Source: Dietzia psychralcaliphila
Lineage (GTDB): Bacteria; Actinomycetota; Actinomycetes; Mycobacteriales; Mycobacteriaceae
DNA length: 64,000 nucleotides
Assembly (NCBI RefSeq): GCF_003096095.1
Contig: NZ_CP015453.1
Coordinates: forward strand, 558,001 to 622,000
Direction of reading: 5' to 3'
In this document: in pieces, positions 16,506-25,108 of the stretch
How the letters are laid out: the number at the start of each line of letters is the position of its first letter
Position numbering within the stretch: position 1 is the stretch's first letter
Position numbers and translations under genes: made by a program
Notes under the pieces: model-generated
What the model was told of the DNA's origin: nothing
Database searches by the model: none
Seen by the model: only the letters and a program-made list of their open reading frames with translations

Positions 16506-16817
16506 CGCCACACGATCAGTCCGGCGCGATGTCCGGCAACCCCGGCGGGCCGGGCGACCGTGTCCGTAGCCCCGTGGGAGGGTGCGGAGGGAGGGTCGGT
16601 GCCCGACACGACGGGCAGTGTCCGCGCGGAGAGGCCTCCGAGGGGCGGCACTGGCCAGCCGGTTCGGGGGCCCCTCCCCGGTAGAGCGCGACTCTCGGGG
16701 AGCGCCCGTGGCCTGGTATGAATTCTCATAGACAGGCCCCGGCACGCGTACCGTATCCGGGACCGGAGGTCGGTGACACACGTCGTCGACGGATCAGCGC
16801 AGGTTGGGAGCAGTTCA
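16506..16817. other. Intergenic region before topA with one hairpin
   Basis: A 312-base gap. CTCCCCG (16674-16680) and CGGGGAG (16696-16702) bracket a second pairing (AGAG/CTCT), forming a compact hairpin that may end the upstream transcript or structure the topA leader. TATGA-ATTC-TCATA at 16718-16731 is an AT-rich inverted repeat in the likely topA promoter region. Nothing else is supported. Confidence 0.4.
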
Positions 16818-19793
16818 GTGGCGAGCAAGCAGACAGCATCGGGCGGAAAGCGGAGCCTGGTGATCGTCGAGTCCGCCACCAAGGCCCGCAAGATCCAGCC
16901 CTACCTGGGCTCCGACTACGTGGTCGAGGCGTCGGTCGGCCACATCCGTGACCTGCCCAAGGGCGCCGCGGACATCCCTGCGAAGTACAAGAAGGAACCG
17001 TGGGCACGGCTCGGCGTGAACCCGGAGGACAACTTCGAGCCGATCTACGTGGTGAGCGCGGACAAGAAGAAGAAGGTCGCCGAGCTCAAGAAGGAACTGG
17101 CGGGCGTGGACCAGCTCCTGCTGGCCACCGACCCCGACCGCGAGGGCGAGGCGATCGCCTGGCACCTGCTCGAGGTGCTCAAGCCCAAGGTCCCCGTCAA
17201 GCGCATGGTGTTCCACGAGATCACCAAACCGGCGATCCTCGCCGCGGCCGAGAACACCCGCGAGCTGGACACCGACCTCGTCGACGCCCAGGAGACCCGA
17301 CGGATCCTGGACCGTCTCTACGGCTACGAGGTCTCACCGGTCCTGTGGAAGAAGGTCATGCCGCGGCTCTCCGCCGGGCGTGTGCAGTCCGTGGCCACCC
17401 GCGTGATCGTCGAGCGCGAGCGCGAGCGCATGGCGTTCGTCGCCGCCGACTACTGGGACATCACCGCGACCCTGACCACGCAGCAGGCGACCGGCGGGGA
17501 TGCGGGCGAACCGCGCAGCTTCACGGCCCGCCTCGCGGCGGTGGACGGGGCCCGGGTGGCGCAGGGTCGCGACTTCGGCCAGAACGGCCAGCTCAAGACC
17601 ACCGGCGCCGCCAAGGACTCGGTGGTGCTCGGCGAGACGGCGGCCCGCGCGTTGTCGGACGCACTCGACGGCGCCGACTTCGTCGTCGACTCGGTGGAGT
17701 CCAAGCCGTACACCCGTCGCCCCTACCCGCCGTTCATGACCTCGACGCTGCAGCAGGAGGCAGGCCGCAAGCTGCGCTACACCTCCGAACGCACCATGCG
17801 CATCGCGCAGCGGTTGTACGAGAACGGCTACATCACCTACATGCGTACCGACTCCACGACGCTGTCCGAGGGGGGAATGTCGGCCGCCCGCGCGCAGGCC
17901 ACGGAGTTGTACGGGAGCGAGTACGTCTCGCCCACCCCGCGCCAGTACACCCGCAAGGTCAAGAACTCGCAGGAGGCACACGAGGCCATCCGCCCGGCCG
18001 GAGAGACCTTCGCCACCCCGGGTCAGCTGCATAGCGCACTGGACGCCGAGGAGTTCCGCCTGTACGAGCTCATCTGGCAGCGCACCGTCGCCTCCCAGAT
18101 GGCCGACGCCAAGGGCACCTCGGTGAGCATCCGGATCTCGGGGGCCGCGGGCCAGAACCCGTCCGGGTACAGCCGTGCGACGTTCGCCGCCTCGGGACGC
18201 ACCATCACGTTCCCCGGATTCCTCAAGGCGTACGTCGAGGCGGCGGAGGAGTCCACCGAGTCGTCCGACAAGCCCATGGCGGACGACGCCGAGCGACGGC
18301 TACCCCGGCTCAACGAGGGCCAGCAGCTCACGGGGTCGGACCTGTCCGCCGACGGCCACACCACCAGCCCGCCGGCCCGCTACAACGAGGCCAGCTTGGT
18401 CAAGATCATGGAGGAGATGGGCATCGGCCGCCCCTCCACCTATGCCAGCATCATCCGCACCATCCAGGACCGCGGATACGTCTACTCCCGCGGTAACGCA
18501 CTCGTGCCCAGCTGGGTGGCCTTCGCCGTGATCGGTCTGCTCGAGCAGAACTTCGGCCGACTGGTGGACTACGACTTCACCTCACTCATGGAGGACGAGC
18601 TCGACGAGATCGCCGAGGGGCGCGAGAACCGCGACGACTGGCTGCGTCGCTTCTACTTCGGCGACCCCGAGGGCGGCGGGTCGAGCGGGGGAGCGGACCG
18701 CGCGGTCGGGCTCAAGAACCTCATCGACGTGAATCTCGAGGCAATCGACGCCCGCAGTATCAACTCCATCCGGGTCTTCGACGACACCGAGGGGCGACCG
18801 GTCCACGTCCGCGTCGGCCGCTACGGCCCGTACCTCGAGCGCATGGTCCAAGGGGAGGACGGTGAGCAGGAGTCGCAGCGCGCCAACCTGCCCGAGGGGA
18901 TGAGCCCCGACGAGCTCACCCTCGAGGTGGCGGAGAAGCTCTTCTCGACTCCGCAGGACGGCCGCCCGCTGGGCGTGGACCCGGAGACCGGTCACGAGAT
19001 CGTGGTCAAGGACGGCCGGTTCGGCCCCTACGTCACCGAGAAGCTGCCCGAGCCCACGGACGCCGAGAAGGCCGAGTGGGCCAAGAAGGTGCTCGCCGAC
19101 GCCGAGGCGGAGAAGAAGAAGATCGACGCCGAGCGCGACGCCGCCATGGCGGCCGCGAAGGACGACGAGGCCAAGGCGGAGGCCAAGAAGGCCGCGACCA
19201 AGGCCAAGTCCGCCGTCACCCGCAAGGCCAAGAAGGAATCCGACAACCCGACCGGCCCCAAGCCGCGGACCGGGTCGCTGATGCAGTCCATGGAACCGGC
19301 CACGGTCACGCTGGAGGAGGCGCTCAAGCTGCTGTCGCTGCCGCGGGTGCTGGGGGTCGACCCCACGAGCGGTGAGGAGATCACGGCGCAGCTCGGCCGC
19401 TACGGGCCCTACCTGAGGAAGGGCACCGATTCGCGGACCCTGGACACAGAGGACGCCGTCTTCACCATCACGCTCGAGGAGGCTCTGAAGATCTATTCCG
19501 AGCCCAAGCGTCGCGGGCGGCAGGCCGCTGCTCCCAAGGCGCTGCGCGAGATGGGGGTCGACGAGGTCTCCGGTAAGCAGATGCTGGTCAAGGACGGGCG
19601 CTTCGGCCCCTATGTGACCGACGGGGAGTCGAACGCGTCACTGCGCAAGGGCGACACGGTCGAGACGCTCACTGACGCGCGCGCCTCGGAGTTGCTCTCG
19701 GAGCGACGCGCCAAGTCGCCACCGAAGAAGGCCGCCGCGAAGAAGGCGCCGGCCCGGAAGTCACCGGCCAAGAAGGCCGCCGCGGGCCGCTGA
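16818..19793 (+). CDS. topA: DNA topoisomerase I
   Basis: Type IA topoisomerase that relaxes negative supercoils. The Toprim domain opens LVIVESATKARKI and contains the acidic LATDPDREGEAIAWHL; the active-site tyrosine is Y341 in GYITYMRTDSTT. The C-terminal region has repeated domains of actinobacterial type (DGRFGPYV and RYGPYL repeats) instead of zinc fingers, then a Lys/Ala-rich tail with KKAAAKKAPARK-type repeats. GTG 16818 (MASKQTASGG) has GGGAG seven bases upstream and matches the mycobacterial N-terminus; GTG 16773 would add 15 residues. In M. tuberculosis the next gene is the adenylate cyclase Rv3645; here an IS30 element has come between them. Confidence 0.96.
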   Translation: MASKQTASGGKRSLVIVESATKARKIQPYLGSDYVVEASVGHIRDLPKGAADIPAKYKKEPWARLGVNPEDNFEPIYVVSADKKKKVAELKKELAGVDQLLLATDPDREGEAIAWHLLEVLKPKVPVKRMVFHEITKPAILAAAENTRELDTDLVDAQETRRILDRLYGYEVSPVLWKKVMPRLSAGRVQSVATRVIVERERERMAFVAADYWDITATLTTQQATGGDAGEPRSFTARLAAVDGARVAQGRDFGQNGQLKTTGAAKDSVVLGETAARALSDALDGADFVVDSVESKPYTRRPYPPFMTSTLQQEAGRKLRYTSERTMRIAQRLYENGYITYMRTDSTTLSEGGMSAARAQATELYGSEYVSPTPRQYTRKVKNSQEAHEAIRPAGETFATPGQLHSALDAEEFRLYELIWQRTVASQMADAKGTSVSIRISGAAGQNPSGYSRATFAASGRTITFPGFLKAYVEAAEESTESSDKPMADDAERRLPRLNEGQQLTGSDLSADGHTTSPPARYNEASLVKIMEEMGIGRPSTYASIIRTIQDRGYVYSRGNALVPSWVAFAVIGLLEQNFGRLVDYDFTSLMEDELDEIAEGRENRDDWLRRFYFGDPEGGGSSGGADRAVGLKNLIDVNLEAIDARSINSIRVFDDTEGRPVHVRVGRYGPYLERMVQGEDGEQESQRANLPEGMSPDELTLEVAEKLFSTPQDGRPLGVDPETGHEIVVKDGRFGPYVTEKLPEPTDAEKAEWAKKVLADAEAEKKKIDAERDAAMAAAKDDEAKAEAKKAATKAKSAVTRKAKKESDNPTGPKPRTGSLMQSMEPATVTLEEALKLLSLPRVLGVDPTSGEEITAQLGRYGPYLRKGTDSRTLDTEDAVFTITLEEALKIYSEPKRRGRQAAAPKALREMGVDEVSGKQMLVKDGRFGPYVTDGESNASLRKGDTVETLTDARASELLSERRAKSPPKKAAAKKAPARKSPAKKAAAGR

Positions 19794-19796
19794 TCC

Positions 19797-19849
19797 GGCC
19801 GCGGACACCCTCCCCGCGGTTGGCGGACACCTCCTCCGCGCTGGCGGAC
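19797..19849. repeat. Left array of ~21-bp repeats, after topA
   Basis: Three degenerate units with cores at 19797-19806 (GGCCGCGGAC), 19819-19828 (GTTGGCGGAC) and 19840-19849 (GCTGGCGGAC), spaced 22 and 21 bases, separated by C/T-rich spacers. The array begins three bases after the topA stop and is the inverted counterpart of the array at 21159-21242. Confidence 0.8.
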
Positions 19850-19889
19850 AGGATCGGTGCTCACGGGCCGGTGAAGTCATACAGTCGAA

Positions 19890-19910
19890 GCAACGCTGAA
19901 GGAGCGTTGC
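19890..19910 (+). promoter_or_regulatory. Hairpin holding the transposase ribosome binding site in its loop
   Basis: GCAACGC (19890-19896) and GCGTTGC (19904-19910) pair perfectly around TGAAGGA, with the ATG one base further on. The Shine-Dalgarno AAGGAG therefore lies in the loop and stem edge, so read-through transcripts entering the IS would hide it. Such control is known for other insertion sequences. Confidence 0.6.
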
Positions 19911-19911
19911 T

Positions 19912-20331
19912 ATGCCGAAGTTGTTGCCACGGGAACTGCGTGAGGTATTCGTTCGATACATGTGCGAGGGAGAGACGATTCGGTCCGCCGCGGCGAGAGC
20001 TGGCGTGTCGAAGAGCGGTGCGTGGCAGTGGTGGGGCGAGTGTGGACACATGGAGCTCACCCTGCGTGTTGGCACTCGTGGCATTGGCCCATGGCCGGCC
20101 GATCTTCCCGAGGAGGGGCGCACCCGTCGCCCGCTGTCCATCGATGACCGGGTGGGGATCGCTGCCGGGGTTAAGCAGGGGGCGTCTGCGCAGGAGATCG
20201 GTGAGGACATCGGACGAGACAAGACGACCGTCTGGCGGGAGGTCAGGCGGAACATCAGCCCTGACGGTGCTTATCGGGCGGCTATCGCTCATCGGGCCGC
20301 AGCCAGACGACGTTCCGGCCCAAGCCGATGA
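19912..20331 (+). pseudogene. IS30-family transposase, N-terminal fragment (frameshifted)
   Basis: Encodes the DNA-binding half (139 residues) of an IS30-type transposase: a first helix-turn-helix (FVRYMCEGETIRSAAARAGVSKSGAWQWW split over residues 13-42) and the second, IS30-type HTH (IAAGVKQGASAQEIGEDIGRDKTTVWREVRRN, about 80-111). The frame runs into RRRSGPSR-stop. Reading the same DNA one frame over gives FRPKPMKL, the usual continuation in this family, so a single-base change around 20305-20325 has split the gene. No A- or T-rich slippery site is present, making programmed frameshifting unlikely. Confidence 0.8.
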
Positions 20332-21107
20332 AACTGTCATTGCACCCTGGCCTGTGTCGTCAGATCGAGGCATGGATGGACGATGGCTGGTCGCCGAAGC
20401 TGATCAGTGATGTCCTTGCCCGGGACAGCGACACTGTCACGGTGAGCCACGAGACGATCTACCAGAACCTGTACGTGCAAACACGAGGCTCTCTGCGTGC
20501 TGACCTGCATCGATGCCTGAGCTTGGGGCGAAGTCGGCGTCAGACTCGCGCCCGCGGTCGCCGGGACCCCTCGCCCTACAAGGAGGCGTTCAAGATCAGT
20601 GAGCGACCAGCTGAGGTTGATGACCGCGCCGTCCCGGGGCACTGGGAAGGAGACCTCATCATGGGAGGCACGGCCTCGAACTCGGCGATCGGCACACTCG
20701 TTGAGCGCACCAGTCGGTTCACGATTTTGCTTCACTTACCTGACGGTCACAATTCTGCGGCAGTAGCGGAGGCGATGATCCGCGAAATGCGTAAGTTGCC
20801 AGAGCATTTGCGTAGGTCGATCACCTGGGACCGCGGCCGCGAACTGGCCAAGTACGCCGAGATTCAGCTCGCCCTGGACGCGGACCTGTACTTCTGCGAC
20901 CCACACTCGCCTTGGCAACGGGGCACTAACGAGAACACCAACAGGTTGTTGCGGCACTGGTTCAAGAAGGGAAGTGACCTATCTACCCACTCCGCTGAGG
21001 ACCTCGCCAAAGTCGCGGGCACCCTAAACTCACGACCCAGGCCGACCCTCAATCTGGCCACCCCCGCGGACAAACTCAACGAGCTGCTACTCACCGCAGC
21101 CACCTAA
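20328..21107 (+). pseudogene. IS30-family transposase, catalytic fragment (frameshifted)
   Basis: Continues the transposase in another frame, with ATG 20328 overlapping the previous stop (ATGA), so some coupled translation is possible. It contains WSPKLISDVLAR, HETIYQNLYV and the DDE catalytic core: D in HWEGDLIMG, D in SITWDRGRELAKY, and E in CDPHSPWQRGTNENTNRLLR, all intact. The C-terminal STHSAEDLAKVAGTLNSRPRP is typical of IS30. It would lack both HTH domains, so activity in this state is doubtful. Confidence 0.82.
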
Positions 21108-21158
21108 CCCACGATTGCTTCGACCACTTGACTTCGGGGCCCTCAGGACGCGGAATTC

Positions 21159-21242
21159 GTCCGCCAACGGCGCGGAGGCGTCCGCCAACTGCGTGGGGAT
21201 GGCCGCCAACGGCGCAGTGGGGTCCGCCAACTGTGGGGGTGG
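21159..21242. repeat. Right array of four 21-bp repeats, after the adenylate cyclase
   Basis: Four consecutive 21-bp units start at 21159, 21180, 21201 and 21222, each with core GTCCGCCAAC or GGCCGCCAAC followed by a G-rich spacer. Read on the cyclase strand they are GTTGGCGGAC units directly after its stop, the same orientation relative to the gene as the left array relative to topA. Confidence 0.9.
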
Positions 21243-21252
21243 CGGGCGCGGA

Positions 21253-22836
21253 TCAGGTGTCGGCGGTGTCGACGCCCTCGACGGTGGGGCGCAGTGCCAC
21301 GTTCCCGGCCTGCCACCGGTCCGCCAGGGTGGGCCGGAGCGGCCGGGCCAGCTGCGTCATGATGCCGCGCCCACGCAGTTCGACGCTGCGTCCCAGCACC
21401 CACCTCGCAGCCTCGGGAGCGTCGGCGTTGCGGATCGCGGCGGCCGACGCCAGGACGTGGCCCTGTTCGGACTTGGCCAGGGTGGTCAGCCGTGCGGCCT
21501 CGTTGACCGGGTCACCGATCACGGTGTACTCGAAGCGCTTGGCGTGACCGATGTGACCCGCGATCACGGTGCCGTAGGAGACCCCGATGCCTGCCGACAG
21601 CGGGGAGAGTCCGGCGAGCTGACTCTGGAGGGCGCGGGCGGCCCGTAGCGCCCGCCCGGCCTCGTTCTCCACCTCCAGGGGCGCCCCGAACACCGCGAGC
21701 AGTGCGTCACCCTGGAACTTATTGATGTAGCCGCCGTTGGTGTCGACGGCCTCCACCGCGATGCGGAAGAACTCGTTGAGCACCGCGACGACCTCGGCCG
21801 GTTCGTGCGCGGCGGCGAACTCCGTCGAGCCGGTCAGGTCGACGAACAGCACCGCGACCTGACGCTCCTGGCCCCCCAGTTCCGTTCCCCGCTCGAGGGC
21901 GTTCCGCGCCACGTCCTCGCCGACGTAGCGACCGAAGAGGTCCTGGATGGCCTCGCGCTCCTGCAGTCCGGTCACCATCTCGTTGAAGCCCTGGCCGAGG
22001 CGGCCGATCTCGGAACTGTCGTAGATGGTGACGCGGGCTTCCAGGTCGCCCTTCTTGACCCGTCCGACCCCCGCCTGCATCTCGCGGACGGGGTCGGCGA
22101 TGGAGTCCGAGACCAGGCCCATGCCGATGGCACCCGCGATCACGGCGACACTGGCCATCACCGCCAGTGCCACGAGGATGTGCCCCGGGTCGTCGCCGAA
22201 CAGCCCGACCCACTGCCCGGTGAGGATCAGCAGGATCCCGGCGACGGGGATGACGGTGGTCAGTGCCCAGCCGAGGAAGATCCGCCGCCTCACTCCCGGG
22301 ACGTGCCGGTTGGCCGGCACCCCGTGGGCGAGGGCGCGGACGGTGATCGGCCGCATGATCCGCTCGGCCTGGAGGTAGGAGATCAGGCAGGTGGTCGTCC
22401 CGCCGAGGATGCTCGTCACGCCCACGACGAGGGCGAGGCGGGGGGAGTGACCCACGTTGGCGACGACAAAGACGAAGGTGCCGATCAGCCACATGGCGCC
22501 GGAGATGAGCGCCTGGTGGAACGGCAGCCCCAGGGCGCGGTTGCGGATCGCTCCCCCGAACTCCTCACCCGAGCGGTCGACCCGGAGGACGGGGAGCAGC
22601 AACAGGGTCGATGCGATGACCCCGCCGATGAACGCCAGGACCAGATAGCCGATGAACAGGTATTGGTTGAGGAACCGAAACTGGTCCAGGTCGAGGAAGC
22701 GGTCCATCGGGAGGACGAAACGCAGGAACGCGAAGACGAATACCGCGCCGATGATGTTGGCCTGGACCATCGTCAGGGCATAGACGGGCCAGGGGGTGGC
22801 CCACAGCCACCGGAACAGCCTGACCCAACGCTCCAT
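21253..22836 (-). CDS. Membrane adenylate cyclase, class III, with HAMP domain (Rv3645-like)
   Basis: A 527-residue protein with six predicted membrane segments in residues 1-245, a HAMP linker (SDSIADPVREMQAGVGRVKKGDLEARV), then a class III catalytic domain. Metal-binding aspartates lie in VLFVDLTGSTEF and NKFQGDALLAVFG; the purine-selecting lysine is in YINKFQGDA, and IGDPVNEAARL is the other family block. It makes cAMP from ATP at the membrane. The topology and place next to holB match Rv3645. The two CRP-like palindromes in this window could be downstream targets. Confidence 0.93.
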   Translation of the reverse strand: MERWVRLFRWLWATPWPVYALTMVQANIIGAVFVFAFLRFVLPMDRFLDLDQFRFLNQYLFIGYLVLAFIGGVIASTLLLLPVLRVDRSGEEFGGAIRNRALGLPFHQALISGAMWLIGTFVFVVANVGHSPRLALVVGVTSILGGTTTCLISYLQAERIMRPITVRALAHGVPANRHVPGVRRRIFLGWALTTVIPVAGILLILTGQWVGLFGDDPGHILVALAVMASVAVIAGAIGMGLVSDSIADPVREMQAGVGRVKKGDLEARVTIYDSSEIGRLGQGFNEMVTGLQEREAIQDLFGRYVGEDVARNALERGTELGGQERQVAVLFVDLTGSTEFAAAHEPAEVVAVLNEFFRIAVEAVDTNGGYINKFQGDALLAVFGAPLEVENEAGRALRAARALQSQLAGLSPLSAGIGVSYGTVIAGHIGHAKRFEYTVIGDPVNEAARLTTLAKSEQGHVLASAAAIRNADAPEAARWVLGRSVELRGRGIMTQLARPLRPTLADRWQAGNVALRPTVEGVDTADT

Positions 22837-22908
22837 TGGGTCAAGGGTAGTTCCCGGCCCTCGTCACGGGAACGCAGGTGTGACGGACTGCGGCGATATG
22901 GTGGAGTC

Positions 22909-24120
22909 ATGCCAGGGGTGTTCGATCGGTTGGCCGGTCAGGCCGACGTCGTGGCGGAGCTGACCGCTGCGGCGTTGGCCGCGCGTGCGCGCGTCCCCGG
23001 CCAGGGGTGGGAGGCGTCGGACGCCCGGATGGTCCACGCATGGCTGTTCACCGGCCCGCCGGGTAGCGGCCGGAGCGTCGCCGCCACGTGTTTCGCCGCC
23101 GCGTTGCAGTGCGAACACCCGGAGATCGTGGGCTGTGGCGAGTGCCGGTCCTGCCACACCGTGCTGGCGGGGACCCACGCGGATGTCCACCTCCTGGCTC
23201 CGCAGGGCGTCAACATCCTTCTCAAGGACGTCAAGGAGACCATCCACCGCGCCGCCAGTCGCCCGAGCACCGGCCGCTGGCAGATCGTGGTGGTCGAGGA
23301 GGCGGACCGGCTCACGGAGCAGTCCGGCAACGCGCTGCTCAAGGTGGTGGAGGAGCCGCCGAGTCGTACGGTGTTCCTGTTGTGCTCTCCCACGACCGAC
23401 CCGATGGACATCATGGTGACCCTGCGGTCCCGGTCCCGGAACGTCGCACTGCGCCAACCGGACGCCACCGCGGTCGAGAGCGCGCTCCTCGCCGGCGGGG
23501 GGATCGACCCCGAGCGGGCGCGGTGGGCTGCGGCGGTCTCCTCCGGACACATCGGCCGCGCCCGGTGGTTGGCCACCGACGAGGCCACCCGGGATCGCCG
23601 GGACGTGGTGTTGGAGCTGCCCATGGTCATGCACAACCCCGGCCGGGCGTTCCCGCTGGCGGACCGTCTGGTCAGCGCCGCAGAGCAGGAGGCGCTCGCC
23701 CGAAATTCCCAGAACGACGAGCGTGAGGTGGAGGAACTGCGCACCGCGATGGGTGTGGGCGGCACCGGAAAAGGTGCGGTGGCGGCGGGTCGCGGCGCCG
23801 CGGGCGCGGTGAAGGAGCTGGAGAAGGCGCAGAAGTCGCGGCGGACCCGCTCCACCCGTGACTCGCTCGACCTGGCGTTGGTCGACCTGGCGGGCTTCTA
23901 CCGGGACGCGCTCATGGCCGGCCTCGGAGTGGCGGACGTCGCCCCGGTTCACCCGGACAAGGCGGAGGAGTCGGCGCGCCTCGGGGGGCACTATCCGCCG
24001 GCGTCGGTGCTGAGGGCCATCGAGGCTATCCAGGAGTGTCGCGCCGCCATCGAGGTCAACGTGAAGCCGAAGTTCGCCGTGTCCGCGATGGTGGGGGCGA
24101 TCCGCGAGGCGCTGGGTTGA
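22909..24120 (+). CDS. holB: DNA polymerase III subunit delta'
   Basis: Clamp-loader subunit, 403 residues, AAA+ fold. The P-loop is GPPGSGRS (lysine replaced, as in non-hydrolysing delta' subunits). The zinc module is CEHPEIVGCGECRSCH, followed by VVVEEADRLTEQSGNALLKVVEEPP (sensor and arginine-side region, about residues 125-150). A Gly/Ala-rich linker around residue 285-305 is typical of mycobacterial homologues. ATG 22909 is in line with the family start; the frame stays open far upstream as an artefact. Divergent from the cyclase, with tRNA-Thr downstream, as Rv3644c. Confidence 0.92.
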   Translation: MPGVFDRLAGQADVVAELTAAALAARARVPGQGWEASDARMVHAWLFTGPPGSGRSVAATCFAAALQCEHPEIVGCGECRSCHTVLAGTHADVHLLAPQGVNILLKDVKETIHRAASRPSTGRWQIVVVEEADRLTEQSGNALLKVVEEPPSRTVFLLCSPTTDPMDIMVTLRSRSRNVALRQPDATAVESALLAGGGIDPERARWAAAVSSGHIGRARWLATDEATRDRRDVVLELPMVMHNPGRAFPLADRLVSAAEQEALARNSQNDEREVEELRTAMGVGGTGKGAVAAGRGAAGAVKELEKAQKSRRTRSTRDSLDLALVDLAGFYRDALMAGLGVADVAPVHPDKAEESARLGGHYPPASVLRAIEAIQECRAAIEVNVKPKFAVSAMVGAIREALG

Positions 24121-24158
24121 CGGAGCAGAGTTGATGGAGCAGGGGTGATGTACCAGGG
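24117..24158. repeat. 14-bp degenerate tandem repeat at the holB stop codon
   Basis: Three units, TTGACGGAGCAGAG, TTGATGGAGCAGGG and GTGATGTACCAGGG. The first contains the holB stop (24118-24120); the second and third each repeat a TGA in a shifted frame. Confidence 0.75.
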
Positions 24159-24215
24159 TGGAGGCCACCCGCACCCGGGGTACCGGTCGTTTTCCGGCGG
24201 CGAGAGCCGGTCGTA

Positions 24216-24221
24216 TATAGT
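24216..24221 (+). promoter_or_regulatory. Candidate -10 element for tRNA-Thr
   Basis: TATAGT within the AT-rich TCGTATATAGTTG is the only AT-rich element between holB and the tRNA, 21 bases before the mature 5' end. No clear -35 was found. Confidence 0.4.
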
Positions 24222-24242
24222 TGCGTCGCCCCACAAGGGCTC

Positions 24243-24315
24243 GCCGCGTTAGCTCAGTCGGTAGAGCATTTCACTCGTAATGAAAAGGTCGTCGGTTCGA
24301 TTCCGACACGCGGCT
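24243..24315 (+). tRNA. tRNA-Thr (anticodon CGT)
   Basis: A 73-base cloverleaf. The acceptor stem GCCGCGT (24243-24249) pairs with ACGCGGC (24308-24314) with discriminator T at 24315. D arm TAGCTCAGTCGGTAGAGCA; anticodon stem-loop TTTCACTCGTAATGAAA with CGT at 24276-24278, reading ACG; T arm GTCGGTTCGATTCCGAC. CCA is not encoded. Its position after holB matches the mycobacterial arrangement. No integrase or partial duplicate was found nearby. Confidence 0.97.
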
Positions 24316-24323
24316 CAGATGGA

Positions 24324-24365
24324 AGAACGCCCCTGATCTCGGGAAACCGAGGGCGGGGGCGTTCT
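24324..24365 (+). terminator. Terminator after tRNA-Thr
   Basis: AGAACGCCCC (24324-24333) pairs perfectly with GGGGCGTTCT (24356-24365), with a second small pairing inside (CTCGG/CCGAG). It starts eight bases after the tRNA. Confidence 0.8.
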
Positions 24366-24456
24366 GCGTCGGAGCCCCAGTCATGTCGCGGTAGGGAGTT
24401 CCCGACTGTCCGGTCTGGGTAGACCAGGTCTCCTCAGGGCTTTCGCGCCAGAAAGT

Positions 24457-25062
24457 TCAGCAGCGCAGTTCCACGCGAGCGTGGCGAATGAACCAACTCT
24501 CCCACTGCTCTGGTGTCCATCCTCGTTCACGCGTCAGCCTCAACCACACTGACCTGGCCGTGAGCATCCACATCGCGTCGACGACGACGTCGGGGGGAGG
24601 AGAGCCGAGGATGAGCCCGGAGGCCCACCGCACCTCGTCCCAACGGGTGCGTTCCCGTTCTGCGAGTCGCCCCGCGGCGACGTCGTCGACGACGGCGGCC
24701 TCATCGAGAACGTACTGGATGGCGGCCGATCGTTCGTGCGCCCCGCGCAGCCATCTCGCGCCGGCGGCCAGGCGGTCCTCGACAGCTCCCTCGCCCATCT
24801 TGACGTAGTCCGGCAACTCGCGGACGGGGGAGTTCGCGCCATCAGACAACGACAGATCAATGCAGGTGTCGAGAAGGGTGAGCTTCCCGTCGAACTGCTG
24901 GTAGACGGTCTGCCGGGTGAGGCCTGCGGCGGAGGCGACGTCGGACATCGTCGTGGCCACCCATCCCCGTTCGATGAACATCTCCCGCGCGACGTCCACC
25001 ACTGCCGCCCGGTTGAGGCGAGCCCGCTCCGCACGGAGCTCCGACGAGTAGGTCCTGGCCAT
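24457..25062 (-). CDS. TetR-family transcriptional regulator
   Basis: A 201-residue TetR-type repressor. The N-terminal HTH is REMFIERGWVATTMSDVASAAGLTRQTVYQQFDGK (about residues 26-60, written here as the usual helix-turn-helix span); the C-terminal ligand domain shows no known family. It is divergent from the hydrolase-like gene with only 46 bases between starts, and a 27-bp palindrome fills that gap, so it very likely controls itself and its neighbour. Inducer unknown. Confidence 0.88.
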   Translation of the reverse strand: MARTYSSELRAERARLNRAAVVDVAREMFIERGWVATTMSDVASAAGLTRQTVYQQFDGKLTLLDTCIDLSLSDGANSPVRELPDYVKMGEGAVEDRLAAGARWLRGAHERSAAIQYVLDEAAVVDDVAAGRLAERERTRWDEVRWASGLILGSPPPDVVVDAMWMLTARSVWLRLTRERGWTPEQWESWFIRHARVELRC

Positions 25063-25080
25063 GATCCGAGTCTAGACAGA

Positions 25081-25107
25081 ATTGAGTTTACGATGTGTAA
25101 TGTCAAT
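25081..25107. promoter_or_regulatory. 27-bp palindromic operator between tetR and the hydrolase-like gene
   Basis: The sequence follows ATTGA-NN-TTAC-N5-GTAA-NN-TCAAT, with 18 of 22 arm positions symmetric. On the tetR strand it begins with TTGACA (a consensus -35), so bound repressor would block the tetR promoter. On the other strand it overlaps ATG 25100, which favours ATG 25109 as the start of the hydrolase-like gene. Confidence 0.7.
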
Positions 25108-25108
25108 T

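Larger units (their letters stand above)
19873..21135. mobile_element. IS30-family insertion sequence between topA and adenylate cyclase
   Basis: Imperfect terminal inverted repeats bound the element: left 19873-19893 (GAAGTCA, four bases, GTCGAAGCAA) and right 21115-21135 (its complement), matching at 17 of 21 positions. Inside are two overlapping frames for an IS30-type transposase. GGGCC occurs just outside both ends (19865-19869 and 21137-21141) and may be a target duplication, though IS30 duplications are usually shorter. The coding part is less GC-rich than its neighbours, consistent with recent arrival. Confidence 0.85.

Noticed and set aside
20305-20331. Programmed frameshift in the transposase
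   Set aside because: No slippery heptamer or stimulatory pseudoknot is visible; a plain frameshift mutation explains the two frames.
21805-22908. Long in-frame extension upstream of holB
   Set aside because: It lies antisense to the adenylate cyclase, has no family similarity, and the delta' sequence begins at ATG 22909.
24243-24315. tRNA-Thr as an integration site for the 24.4-31.6 kb accessory block
   Set aside because: No integrase, no direct repeat of the tRNA 3' end and no change in GC were seen.
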